A stretch of 64,000 nucleotides of DNA from Flavobacterium aquatile LMG 4008 = ATCC 11947 (lineage in GTDB: Bacteria; Bacteroidota; Bacteroidia; Flavobacteriales; Flavobacteriaceae), in the NCBI RefSeq assembly GCF_000757385.1, contig NZ_JRHH01000002.1, positions 186,001 to 250,000 of the forward strand, read 5' to 3'. Shown one piece after another: positions 44,333 to 53,787 of the stretch (the first letter of the stretch is position 1; each line of letters opens with the position of its first letter). Under the pieces are notes generated by a model that was not told the DNA's origin, made no database searches, and saw only the letters and a program-made list of their open reading frames with translations. The position numbers were made by a program, and so were the translations under genes.

Positions 44333-44866
44333 ATGGTATCGAGTAATTATATTATCAATCTTTTAAACACAACCGATGCCGAACAATTGCATCAGTTTAT
44401 AATTGATAATAGTGAACGATTAAAACGCTATTTTCCAGTAACACTTTCAAGTAATAACACGTTAGAAAAATCGATTGAATATATTGCCATTAAAAATAAA
44501 GAGATTGAAGATAGAACCAATTTCACTTACGCCATTCGAGATAAAAACAATCAACAAATTGCAGGTTTAATAATCCTTAAAAAAGTAGATTGGGATAAAA
44601 AACAAGGAGAATTTGCCTATTGTATTGGTTCACAATTTGAACGACAAGGATTGACATCATTTGCAGTAAAAGAAATGACTAAATTTGCTTTCGATGAATT
44701 AGGTTTGAAAACACTTCAAATTATGGCGCACAAAACCAATTTTGGAAGCATAAAAGTGGCAGAAAACAACGGATTTGTTTGGCAAAGAACCTCGGTAAAC
44801 GAATTTACACCAGTTAATGAAGAACCATTAGACATGGAATTATATGAATTATACAATGAAAAATAA
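44333..44866 (+). CDS. RimJ/RimL-type GNAT acetyltransferase
   Basis: A 177-residue GNAT protein with the acetyl-CoA motif region QFERQGLTSFAVKEMTKFAF and the RimJ/RimL pattern LKTLQIMAHKTNFGSIKVAENNGF near the end. It probably acetylates a protein N-terminus or a small molecule. Its last 11 bases overlap hemF, so they are co-translated. Confidence 0.85.
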   Translation: MVSSNYIINLLNTTDAEQLHQFIIDNSERLKRYFPVTLSSNNTLEKSIEYIAIKNKEIEDRTNFTYAIRDKNNQQIAGLIILKKVDWDKKQGEFAYCIGSQFERQGLTSFAVKEMTKFAFDELGLKTLQIMAHKTNFGSIKVAENNGFVWQRTSVNEFTPVNEEPLDMELYELYNEK

Positions 44867-45758
44867 ATTCTACCAATACATACAAAATCTTCAAGACCAA
44901 ATTGTTGCCGGATTGGAAGCAGTCGAAGGTCAAGCCAAATTTCGTGAAGATATTTGGGAACGTCCAGAAGGTGGCGGTGGAAGAACTCGTGTAATAGAAA
45001 ACGGAAAAATAATCGAAAAAGGTGGTGTAAACATTTCGGCAGTACACGGAAAATTACCAGAAGCCATGCAAAAAATGTTCAACGTTGGTGAAGCCGATTT
45101 CTTTGCCTGCGGATTGAGTTTGGTAATTCATCCGAGAAATCCTATGGCACCAACGGTTCATGCCAATTGGCGTTATTTCGAAATGTATAATGAAAATGGA
45201 GAAATTATAAATTCATGGTTTGGAGGCGGACAAGATTTAACTCCATATTATTTATTTGAAGAAGACGGAAAGCACTTTCATCAAACTTGTAAAACAGCTT
45301 GCGATAAACACAATCCAGAGTTTTATCCAAAATATAAAAAACAATGTGATGCCTATTTTTGGAACGCACACAGAAACGAAGCTCGTGGACTTGGAGGATT
45401 ATTCTTCGATTACTGCAAAGAAACCGAAACTATGAAAATGGAAGATTGGTACAATTTTGTAACCGAAGTTGGAAACAGTTTCCTAGAAGCCTATATTCCA
45501 ATTCTTGAAAGGAGAAAAGATTTGCCTTATAATGAAGAGCAACGAACTTGGCAGGAAATACGTCGTGGTCGCTATGTAGAATTCAATTTAGTTCACGATA
45601 AAGGCACGTTATTCGGACTAAAAACCAACGGAAGAATCGAAAGTATTTTGATGAGTTTACCACCAAATGTGCAATGGGTTTACGACCATCACCCAGAAGT
45701 GGGAAGCGAAGAAGAAAAATTAATTAAAGTATTAGAAACACCAATTGATTGGATTTAG
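44856..45758 (+). CDS. hemF: Oxygen-dependent coproporphyrinogen III oxidase
   Basis: A 300-residue enzyme that uses O2 to convert coproporphyrinogen III to protoporphyrinogen IX. Conserved segments include EGGGGRTRVI, HPRNPMAPTVHANWRYFEM, WFGGGQDLTPYY, RNEARGLGGLFFDY and the C-terminal GLKTNGRIESILMSLPP. I chose the ATG at 44856 (KNKFYQYIQ follows); an ATG 12 bases earlier is in frame. Its presence implies aerobic haem synthesis; no hemN is seen here. Confidence 0.96.
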   Translation: MKNKFYQYIQNLQDQIVAGLEAVEGQAKFREDIWERPEGGGGRTRVIENGKIIEKGGVNISAVHGKLPEAMQKMFNVGEADFFACGLSLVIHPRNPMAPTVHANWRYFEMYNENGEIINSWFGGGQDLTPYYLFEEDGKHFHQTCKTACDKHNPEFYPKYKKQCDAYFWNAHRNEARGLGGLFFDYCKETETMKMEDWYNFVTEVGNSFLEAYIPILERRKDLPYNEEQRTWQEIRRGRYVEFNLVHDKGTLFGLKTNGRIESILMSLPPNVQWVYDHHPEVGSEEEKLIKVLETPIDWI

Positions 45759-45801
45759 ATCGCAAAATATCTAATATCTAATATCTAAAATCTAAAATAA
45801 T

Positions 45802-46794
45802 ATGTTCCCATTACAAAGAGGCAGAAGATTACGAGTAAACGAATCTATAAGAAGTTTAGTTCGCGAAACAACATTAAGTCCGAGTGATTTTATGTTTCCA
45901 ATGTTCATTGCAGAAGGCGAAAATTATAAAGTTGAAATCCCATCAATGCCAGGAATCTTTCGTCGCTCGATAGATTTAACCGTTGAAGAAGTAAAAGAAC
46001 TTTTTGCCTTAGGAATTCGTGCCGTAAACATCTACGTAAAAGTAGACGAATCGTTAAAAGACAACACGGGAAAAGAAGCTTGGAACGAAAACGGATTAAT
46101 GCAAAAAGCTATCAAAGCAATCAAATCGGCGTGCCCAGAAATGATTGTGATACCAGATGTTGCACTAGATCCATATTCAATTTACGGTCACGACGGAATC
46201 ATTGAAAACGGTGATATCGCCAACGATGCAACCAACGAAGCCTTGGTAAAAATGGCGGTTTCTCACGCTAATGCTGGAGCCGATTTTGTAGCGCCAAGTG
46301 ACATGATGGACGGAAGAGTTTTAAGATTGCGACAAGGTTTAGACGCCGCTGGTTTCCAAAATGTGGGAATTATGAGCTATTCTGCCAAATATGCCTCCGC
46401 TTTTTACGGTCCATTTCGCGACGCTTTAGACTCTGCACCAGTGGATAATATTGAAATACCGAAAGATAAAAAAACATACCAAATGGATTATGCCAACCGC
46501 ATCGAAGCCATAAAAGAAGCCTTGATGGATGTAGAAGAAGGCGCCGATATGGTAATGGTAAAACCCGGAATTGCTTATCTCGATATTGTTCGCGAGGTTA
46601 AAAACGCCGTGAATGTTCCAGTTACCGTTTTCCATGTTTCGGGCGAATATGCCATGATAAAAGCCGCAGCCGAAAGAGGTTGGCTCGATCATGACAAAAT
46701 CATGATGGAACAGTTAATGTGTATCAAACGTGCAGGAGCAAGTCTAATTTCGACTTATTTTGCTAAAGAAGCTGCGATTATTCTCAATAAATAG
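45802..46794 (+). CDS. hemB: Delta-aminolevulinic acid dehydratase (porphobilinogen synthase)
   Basis: A 330-residue enzyme that condenses two aminolevulinates to porphobilinogen. The Schiff-base lysines are in MSYSAKYASAFYGPFR and MVMVKPGIAYLD. The zinc-type Cys cluster is absent: the segment reads DVALDPYSIYGHDG, as in Mg2+-dependent forms. It is the last gene of the haem run and is followed by a repeat that contains a terminator-like hairpin. Confidence 0.96.
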   Translation: MFPLQRGRRLRVNESIRSLVRETTLSPSDFMFPMFIAEGENYKVEIPSMPGIFRRSIDLTVEEVKELFALGIRAVNIYVKVDESLKDNTGKEAWNENGLMQKAIKAIKSACPEMIVIPDVALDPYSIYGHDGIIENGDIANDATNEALVKMAVSHANAGADFVAPSDMMDGRVLRLRQGLDAAGFQNVGIMSYSAKYASAFYGPFRDALDSAPVDNIEIPKDKKTYQMDYANRIEAIKEALMDVEEGADMVMVKPGIAYLDIVREVKNAVNVPVTVFHVSGEYAMIKAAAERGWLDHDKIMMEQLMCIKRAGASLISTYFAKEAAIILNK

Positions 46795-46894
46795 TAGGAG
46801 CGAATCGTTCGGGATTTATCAGTAATGGCAATTCCTGCTGCCTTTCCAAAATCCCGATAAAAAATCGGGAGTTTTTCCCTTGCATCAGGGCTAA
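46795..46894 (-). repeat. AGCCCTGAT/AGCAGGAAT dispersed repeat, copy C (TCCCGAT subtype, terminator-like)
   Basis: Read on the minus strand it starts TTTAGCCCTGATGC and ends near GATTCGCTCCTA. On the plus strand TCCCGAT (46852-46858) pairs with ATCGGGA (46864-46870) and is followed by GTTTTT, so it can terminate the hemB transcript. It begins directly after the hemB stop. Confidence 0.8.
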
Positions 46895-46989
46895 ATAGCA
46901 ATTGTATTGAATTTCTATTATCTGATAAAAATCATATTTAGTATAAACCATCAGAAGTATCTTTAAACATATTTTAAATAAAAGGTAAA

Positions 46990-47415
46990 ATGAAAACAAT
47001 TTTAAAATCACTATTCGTAGTAGTTGGGCTAATTATGGTAAGTTGTGGCGGAGACAAAAAAGTTGATAAATTCGGAAATCCAGTTTCAGAGGATAAAACA
47101 ACAACCGAAACAGCCAAATCTGAAACATCAGCATTTCCGCTTGCTGAAAAAGGTAAAGAAATTTTCGAAGGCAAAGGAACTTGCGCAACTTGTCACAAAC
47201 CCGATATTAAATTAGTTGGTCCAAGCATAATTGATATTGCCAAAATCTACAAAGAGAAAAATGCCAATATGATCACATTTCTAAAAGGTGAAGGCGAACC
47301 AATTGTTGATCCAACCCAATACGAAGTGATGAAAGCCAATTTTGCTTTAACAAAAACATTTTCCGACGAAGAATTGCAATCTTTAGAACAATACATTTAC
47401 AGTCAAGTAAAATAA
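46990..47415 (+). CDS. c-type cytochrome lipoprotein
   Basis: A 141-residue lipoprotein (lipobox VSC at Cys19) with an Asp/Thr/Lys linker and one haem c domain: CATCH at residues 65-69 and a Met in the region YEVMKANF as possible sixth ligand. It probably carries electrons in the periplasm. Transcription is separate from hemB, and a clear terminator follows. Confidence 0.9.
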   Translation: MKTILKSLFVVVGLIMVSCGGDKKVDKFGNPVSEDKTTTETAKSETSAFPLAEKGKEIFEGKGTCATCHKPDIKLVGPSIIDIAKIYKEKNANMITFLKGEGEPIVDPTQYEVMKANFALTKTFSDEELQSLEQYIYSQVK

Positions 47416-47433
47416 AATTTCATGTTTAATTTG

Positions 47434-47478
47434 AAATCACAAAGTGAGGAGTTTTTACTTTTTGCTTTGTGATTTTTT
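47434..47478 (+). terminator. Terminator of the cytochrome gene
   Basis: AAATCACAAAG at 47434-47444 pairs perfectly with CTTTGTGATTT at 47465-47475, followed by more T residues. The loop is 20 bases. Confidence 0.85.
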
Positions 47479-47502
47479 TTATATTTAAACTTTCTTAAAA
47501 AA

Positions 47503-47976
47503 ATGTCAAAAACTGCTTTTATAAATTCACCACTTGGAATCACCAAAATTGTTGGCGATGAAAATGGAATTTCTGTAATTTCGGTTTTGTCTGAAGGTAC
47601 TATTTCTACAATAGTCCCAAATCATTTGCAAGAAGCAGTTTTACAGCTTCAAGAATATTTTGAAGGAAAAAGAACTGAATTCACTTTTAAATTAAACCCA
47701 AAAGGAACCGATTTTCAACAAAAAGTTTGGCAAGAATTGCGCAACATTCCTTTTGGGAAAACAATATCCTACATGGATTTATCTAAAAAACTTGGCGATG
47801 TTAAAGCCATTCGTGCTGCAGCTTCAGCAAATGGTAAAAATCCACTTTGGATTGTAGTTCCATGTCACAGAGTTATTGGAACTGATGGTTCATTAACAGG
47901 TTACGCTGGCGGATTGTGGCGTAAAAAATGGTTGCTAGAACACGAAAATCCTACAACACAACAATCATTATTTTAA
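47503..47976 (+). CDS. ogt: Methylated-DNA-[protein]-cysteine S-methyltransferase
   Basis: A 157-residue DNA repair protein that takes O6-methyl groups from guanine onto its own Cys, in the motif IVVPCHRVIG. The helix-turn-helix region RAAASANGKNP and the N-terminal domain are present. Its length is typical of Ogt. Confidence 0.95.
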   Translation: MSKTAFINSPLGITKIVGDENGISVISVLSEGTISTIVPNHLQEAVLQLQEYFEGKRTEFTFKLNPKGTDFQQKVWQELRNIPFGKTISYMDLSKKLGDVKAIRAAASANGKNPLWIVVPCHRVIGTDGSLTGYAGGLWRKKWLLEHENPTTQQSLF

Positions 47977-48340
47977 AAATAATACAACAAGTTTTATTGT
48001 TGATTAACTTGTATAGTTCTAAATCAAAAACTTTCTCATTTTATTTATTTTAAAAGAAACGAAACTGCATTTTCCCACACAATTCATTCTTCAATAGCTC
48101 TTTTTGCCTTCAATTTTCTTTAAAATCAGTAATTATAACGTTTTCGTTAACTAAACATTACCACAACATCACACAAAATTACATTTTAGGAGATAGTTAT
48201 TTTATCAAGCCAATCATTGGCTAAATAACTCTTAATAACATCAAATGTTAAAGTCGCATATTGTATAGTTTCTATAACAGGTCATTTTCAAAATCAGAAA
48301 AAATATAAGTTATTTTTATGAAATATGAAATTTTACACTT
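47977..48340. other. Stretch of 364 bases upstream of the type IX cargo genes, with a hairpin
   Basis: No gene is seen. At 48195-48230 lies a strong hairpin: AGTTATTT pairs with AAATAACT and AGCCAAT with ATTGGCT, separated by one base at the tip and with a five-base bulge. It lies 110 bases upstream of the cargo gene start. The rest is AT-rich leader or promoter DNA in which I find no clear TAnnTTTG box. Confidence 0.65.
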
Positions 48341-50659
48341 ATGAAAATATACTACTCGTTTTTTTTTAAGAAAATTCAAATTTTACTTTGTTTAGTGATT
48401 TTTGGAAAATTTTCTGTAAATAGTCAAATTTTAACTAATGGTAATTTCGAAACAGGTGGAAGTGGCGTTGGTTTTTTTGTGCACGATTACACTTTAATAA
48501 ATCCGTTAACAGGAACAAGCAATCCCGGATTTTATGCTCGTACTACCAATCCTACTTTAATGAATTCTAATTATATTTCTGGAGGCGATCACACAACTGG
48601 TTCAGGAAATATGTTAGTAGTTGATGGGTCAACACTTGCCAATAGATTCATTTGGACAACGAGCGATACTGGTGGTGCCATTGGTGGCTTTACTATTGGT
48701 TCAACCTATACTTTTAGTTATTGGATAAAATCAGTTTCTAACGATGTGACTTCTGTAGAAGCGACTCGAGCCAATATTGGTTTGACATTTGTAAATACGA
48801 GCAATATTAGTCCAACAGCATTAAACAATCTCGCACCTTTGCCATCTCAAGGCTGGCAACAAGTAAGTTACTCATTCGTAGCAACAGCAAATAATGTTTT
48901 AATACGTTTAAGAACAATTAATAATGGAACAATAGGAAACGATTTTGCACTTGATGATTTTTCAATTACTGAAGGTGGATTACCTTTTGTAGGAAGTTAT
49001 ACGTCAATAAATCCTGCATGTCCTAACTCAACCGATGGTTCAATTAATGTGAATTTATCTGGTGGTTCTTTACCTTACGGAACATTTACTTTATCGGGAA
49101 CGGCAAATCAAACCAATACTACTGGAATTTTTTCTGGATTAACTGAAGGCACTTATTCGATTTCGGTTACCGATGCAGCAGGTCAAGTCTATTCTCAATC
49201 AAATATAGTTTTAGTAGCTCCGAATAATTTGATATTGAGCAATCCGATTACTATTTGCGAAGGCGAAGCGACACCATTAAGCGTATCAGGCGGAAACGGA
49301 ACGTATACTTGGACTGCGAATCCAACAGATAATTCGATTACAAATCCAAATAGTGCCACACAAAATGTTAGTCCATCCGTTACAACTACTTATACAGTAA
49401 CATCGGGAGTGGCTTCTTCTACAACAAATTTAGTTTTTAACGGTGATTTTTCTTTGGGAAATACTGGCTTTACAACAGAGTACAATCAGATAGCAGACCC
49501 AAATCCGTTTGGAGTACAATCATCTTATGATATTGTTACTAATCCGAATTCATGGTTTACTGCTTTTGCCTCTTTTGGAGATCACACTTCTGGAACCGGA
49601 AATCTCATGGTTTTTGATGGTTCAACAGATCCAACAGGTACAATAAAAGCTTGGTGCTCTGGAACTCCCATTGCTGTTTTACCAAATAAAAGTTATACGT
49701 TCTCCTATTATGTAGCTTCTGCTGCGCCACAAAATCCGGCTAAACTTGAAGTTCTAATTAATGGTATTTCTTTAGCGCCACCAGTTACAGCGCCTTCAAC
49801 AACTGGTGTTTGGACATTAGTTTCGCACGTTTGGAATTCTGGAACAAGCACAACAGCCGATATTTGTATTTATGATAGAGAATTTGTCGATTTTGGAAAT
49901 GACTTTGCTTTAGACGATATTTCATTGGTTGAAACGCTAACTTGCTTGTATGAAAAAACGGTTACAGTAACTGTAAATCCGCAAGTGATTCCAACATTTA
50001 ACGCTGTGAATCCAATTTGCGTAGGCGAAACTTTAAATGCATTACCAACAACTTCTTTAAACGGATACATTGGTTCATGGTCACCAGCGCTAAATAATTC
50101 GGCAACAACAACATATACTTTTACACCAAATGCAGGTCAATGTGCTACAACTGCAACACTAACAATTGATGTAAGTCCAGTACCAGAATTTTCTATTATC
50201 GAAGGTTGTAATGGTACCAACTACACATTGTCTGCAGTAGAAAATAATGCATCAAATTCGAGTTATGAGTGGTTTAATCCTTCTAATAATTTAATTTCAA
50301 ATGAAGCTTCAGTAATAATTTCGACACCAGGAATCTACAGATTAATAGTTACAGATGATGGCTGTAGCGTAGAAGAAACCATCAATGTACTTGCACCATT
50401 TTGTACTATTCAAAAAGGGATTTCTCCAAATAATGACGGGCGAAATGACAATTTTGACTTGGCTTCGTACAATGTAAATAATCTAAAAATATTCAATAGA
50501 TACGGAACCATTGCTTACAATAAATCGGGTTATCGAGACGAATGGTTTGGTCAATCCAATAAAGGTGATGAGTTGCCAGACGGAACGTATTATTACGTAA
50601 TTGATTTTGCCGATTTAGAAACAAAAACAGGTTGGATTTACATCAGCAGAGAACAATAA
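48341..50659 (+). CDS. Secreted adhesin-like protein with a type B C-terminal sorting domain (type IX cargo)
   Basis: A 772-residue protein with a signal peptide (about 1-29, ending NSQ). Two similar carbohydrate-binding-like modules begin at about residues 32 and 367 (NGNFETGGSGVGFF and NGDFSLGNTGFTTEYN, each with LDDFSI/LDDISL near the end). Ig-like stretches lie between. The last about 85 residues (QKGISPNNDGRNDNF through WIYISREQ) are the gliding-motility-associated CHU_C sorting domain used for type IX export. It pairs with the next cargo gene (20 bases). Confidence 0.88.
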   Translation: MKIYYSFFFKKIQILLCLVIFGKFSVNSQILTNGNFETGGSGVGFFVHDYTLINPLTGTSNPGFYARTTNPTLMNSNYISGGDHTTGSGNMLVVDGSTLANRFIWTTSDTGGAIGGFTIGSTYTFSYWIKSVSNDVTSVEATRANIGLTFVNTSNISPTALNNLAPLPSQGWQQVSYSFVATANNVLIRLRTINNGTIGNDFALDDFSITEGGLPFVGSYTSINPACPNSTDGSINVNLSGGSLPYGTFTLSGTANQTNTTGIFSGLTEGTYSISVTDAAGQVYSQSNIVLVAPNNLILSNPITICEGEATPLSVSGGNGTYTWTANPTDNSITNPNSATQNVSPSVTTTYTVTSGVASSTTNLVFNGDFSLGNTGFTTEYNQIADPNPFGVQSSYDIVTNPNSWFTAFASFGDHTSGTGNLMVFDGSTDPTGTIKAWCSGTPIAVLPNKSYTFSYYVASAAPQNPAKLEVLINGISLAPPVTAPSTTGVWTLVSHVWNSGTSTTADICIYDREFVDFGNDFALDDISLVETLTCLYEKTVTVTVNPQVIPTFNAVNPICVGETLNALPTTSLNGYIGSWSPALNNSATTTYTFTPNAGQCATTATLTIDVSPVPEFSIIEGCNGTNYTLSAVENNASNSSYEWFNPSNNLISNEASVIISTPGIYRLIVTDDGCSVEETINVLAPFCTIQKGISPNNDGRNDNFDLASYNVNNLKIFNRYGTIAYNKSGYRDEWFGQSNKGDELPDGTYYYVIDFADLETKTGWIYISREQ

Positions 50660-50679
50660 AATTTAAATAAATTGCCCCA

Positions 50680-53600
50680 ATGAATCATTTAAAGAAAATA
50701 GTCACACTGATACTTTTATTTATTTCTACTTACAATTATTCTCAATTAGGATTTTGTACAGGAAGTAAAGGCGATGCTATTTTTAGTGAAAAATTTGGTA
50801 ACGGAACAACTTACGGTCCAGCTTTACCAGCAGGAATTACCAATTACACCTATATTTCTGGAAATCCAAACGATGGTTTTTACACACTTTTTTATAGAAC
50901 AAATCTATATAGTACATGGCATTATTCTTTAGATCACACTCCAGACGCAACCGATGGTGTAAATGGAAAAGCCTTAATTGTTAATGCAAATGCAAGTACA
51001 TCTGGTGATTTTTACAAAAGAACTGTGACAGGATTATGTATCAATACAACATTTGAATTCTCAGCTTGGGTGATGAATGTGTACAATCCGGGTTCTGGTT
51101 TTTGTGGTGCAAGTGAAATTCCGATAAATGTTCGATTTGAAATATGGAACGACACCGAAACCGTTCTTTTAGGTTCTGGAAATACTGGAAATATTATTGG
51201 AACATCTACACCTATTTGGCAGCAATTTGCATTGGTTTTTACTACAACCAATCAAACTTCGGTAGTTTTAAAAATGAAAAATAATGGTTTGGGTGGATGC
51301 GGAAATGACCTAGCAATTGACGATATCGAGTTTAGATCTTGTGGAGATTTAACTACAATTTCAAGTCCGTCAACTGTGGGAAGTATTTTTAGCACTTGTG
51401 ACGCAACAGCTTCGATTCAACTTCAAGCAACAACATCGGGAACTTCAACTTATTTTTATCAATGGCAAACCAGTACCAATGGATTTACCTGGACTGACAT
51501 TGCTGGAGCAAATGCTTCAACTTACACAACTCCAAGTTTATCATCTACAACCTATTTTAGAACTAAAGTTGCGCAAGATGCAGCCAATTTAAGTAACGAT
51601 TTTTGTTCTGCTTTATCCGATGTTTTTACGGTTTCCTTTTTGCCTGGACCGAGTAATTCTGTAAATAACGGAGATGTAACTATTTGTAGCAATCAAGGAA
51701 TTCCTTCATTATCAGTTTCATCTGAGCCTGGTTCAAGTGTAAATTGGTACGATGCACCAACAGGCGGAACTTTATTGCAAGCCAATTCATTAACTTATAC
51801 GCCAACTGCTGGAGGAACATTCTATGCCGAATCGTATTTTACAGCTTCGAATTGTAAAAGCGCTTCAAGAACGCCAGTGACGTTAACAATAGTTTCTTTA
51901 CCAACAGTTTCAATAACAGGAACGAATTCTATTTGTTCTGGAAATTCTACTAATATAATCCTCAATGGAACTCCAAACACCGCTGTAACTTACACAATTG
52001 ATGGTGGAGCTACTCAAACAGTTTTTATAAATTCCCTAGGAAATGCAACGATTCCTACTCCAATCTTAACAGCAAATAGTACGTATAATTTTTTAAATGC
52101 AACTTCAAATGCTTTAAGTTCTTGCTCTGCGACTTTAAATATTCCGTTTGTAATTAACGTTAATTCTACGCTTACAGCATTCATAAGTGGTAGTTCAACA
52201 ATTTGTTCAGGTTCAAATACTGTTTTGACATTTACAGCAACACCAAATACAACCGTCTTTTATAATGTTGATGGCGGTTCAACTCAAAATCTACCAATAG
52301 ATTCTACAGGAATAGCAACGCTTACAACACCAAATTTAACCTCAAGTTCGACGTATACATTAACAAGTATTTCATCATCTGGAGTCAATTCATGTACCCA
52401 AACTTTATCTCAAATTTTTACAATTTCGATAACTGGATTACCAACAGCATCGGTTACAGCCAATCCAGTTTCGGTTTGTTCAGGTGGTTCAAGTACCTTG
52501 AATTTTAGCGGAACTCCAAATGCAATTATCACTTATTCGCAAAATGGCGGAACTAGTCAAACAACAACTTTAAATGCTTCTGGAGTAGCATCGGTATTTG
52601 TATTAAACATAATTTCCGACACCACTTTTCAATTGATAGAGGCAACTCTTCCGGGTTCATCTTCGTGTAATCAATTAATTTCTGGTTCGGCTTTGGTTAG
52701 CATAAATCCAACACCAATGGCAAGTTTTTCAGGTAATTTAAATTATTGTTCGAATGAACCTTTGGATATTACTTTAGCATCAGATATTGTTGGAACAACT
52801 TATTCATGGACTGTAACTCAAAACGGAACTATTGGAGCAAGTTCTGGTTCTGGTAATACTATAAATCAAGTTTTATCGGTTATAAATTCTGATGGAAATG
52901 CTACTTATTTTGTTACACCTTCTTACAACGGATGTGCTGGAACAACTATTGAAATTGATGTTGTAATTCATGCTTTACCAAATCCAATAGTTAATGATGG
53001 TGTAATTTGCTTAAATAATTCGAGCACGCCATCATCCCAATTTTATACTTTAACTACTGGTTTAAATGCGACAGATTATAGTTTCGATTGGTATTTTGGT
53101 GGTATTCTAATTCCGACAGCTTCTGGAAATTCCTATAATGCCAATCAAGTTGGAAGTTACTCAGTTATTGCAACAAATAATGCTACAGGTTGTACTTCTG
53201 ATGAAGTTTTTGCGACAGTTAGCGAGTCAATTCAGGGCGAAAGTTTGATAATTAATCAATCAGGAACTTTTAGTGATAATCCAACAATTTCGGTTACAGT
53301 AGTTGGTGGCGATGGTCCGTTTTTATATCAGTTGGATAATTCCGATTTTCAAACGTCTAATGTGTTTTTCCCAGTTTCACCAGGATTTCATACGATAACC
53401 GTTGTTGATGAAACGTTTTGTACTAACTTAACGGCAACGGCAACAATCATAAATTATCCGCATTATTTTACTCCAAATGGAGATGGAACGCATGATTATT
53501 GGAATATAAGAGGACTTTCTTCAAATTCTGAAATTCTTATTTTTGATCGCTTCGGAAAATTATTGAAACAAATTTTTACAAATCAAGTAGGTTGGGACGG

Positions 53601-53709
53601 AACGTATAACGGACAAACAATGTTATCTGATGATTATTGGTTTACGGTGAAATATACCGAAAATGGTTCAGAAAAATTATTTCGATCGCATTTTACTTTA
53701 AAAAGATAA
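50680..53709 (+). CDS. Large secreted Ig-like repeat protein with a type B C-terminal sorting domain
   Basis: A 1009-residue protein with a signal peptide (about 1-21). An N-terminal module (about 25-225, ending LAIDDIEFRSCG) is followed by Ig-like domains. Three tandem domains of about 89 residues begin near 411, 500 and 589, each with a conserved (S/V)CSG motif and a (D/N)GG(A/S/T)xQ(T/N) segment. The last 85 residues (YFTPNGDGTHDYW through FRSHFTLKR) form the type IX sorting domain. It is probably an exported surface or secreted protein, co-transcribed with the gene before it. Confidence 0.88.
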   Translation: MNHLKKIVTLILLFISTYNYSQLGFCTGSKGDAIFSEKFGNGTTYGPALPAGITNYTYISGNPNDGFYTLFYRTNLYSTWHYSLDHTPDATDGVNGKALIVNANASTSGDFYKRTVTGLCINTTFEFSAWVMNVYNPGSGFCGASEIPINVRFEIWNDTETVLLGSGNTGNIIGTSTPIWQQFALVFTTTNQTSVVLKMKNNGLGGCGNDLAIDDIEFRSCGDLTTISSPSTVGSIFSTCDATASIQLQATTSGTSTYFYQWQTSTNGFTWTDIAGANASTYTTPSLSSTTYFRTKVAQDAANLSNDFCSALSDVFTVSFLPGPSNSVNNGDVTICSNQGIPSLSVSSEPGSSVNWYDAPTGGTLLQANSLTYTPTAGGTFYAESYFTASNCKSASRTPVTLTIVSLPTVSITGTNSICSGNSTNIILNGTPNTAVTYTIDGGATQTVFINSLGNATIPTPILTANSTYNFLNATSNALSSCSATLNIPFVINVNSTLTAFISGSSTICSGSNTVLTFTATPNTTVFYNVDGGSTQNLPIDSTGIATLTTPNLTSSSTYTLTSISSSGVNSCTQTLSQIFTISITGLPTASVTANPVSVCSGGSSTLNFSGTPNAIITYSQNGGTSQTTTLNASGVASVFVLNIISDTTFQLIEATLPGSSSCNQLISGSALVSINPTPMASFSGNLNYCSNEPLDITLASDIVGTTYSWTVTQNGTIGASSGSGNTINQVLSVINSDGNATYFVTPSYNGCAGTTIEIDVVIHALPNPIVNDGVICLNNSSTPSSQFYTLTTGLNATDYSFDWYFGGILIPTASGNSYNANQVGSYSVIATNNATGCTSDEVFATVSESIQGESLIINQSGTFSDNPTISVTVVGGDGPFLYQLDNSDFQTSNVFFPVSPGFHTITVVDETFCTNLTATATIINYPHYFTPNGDGTHDYWNIRGLSSNSEILIFDRFGKLLKQIFTNQVGWDGTYNGQTMLSDDYWFTVKYTENGSEKLFRSHFTLKR

Positions 53710-53787
53710 AATCATTTTTTTAATTTTAATTATCAAACGAAAGCAATATTTATGTAAATTCGTTTTTAGACATTAAAATTAAAAGCC

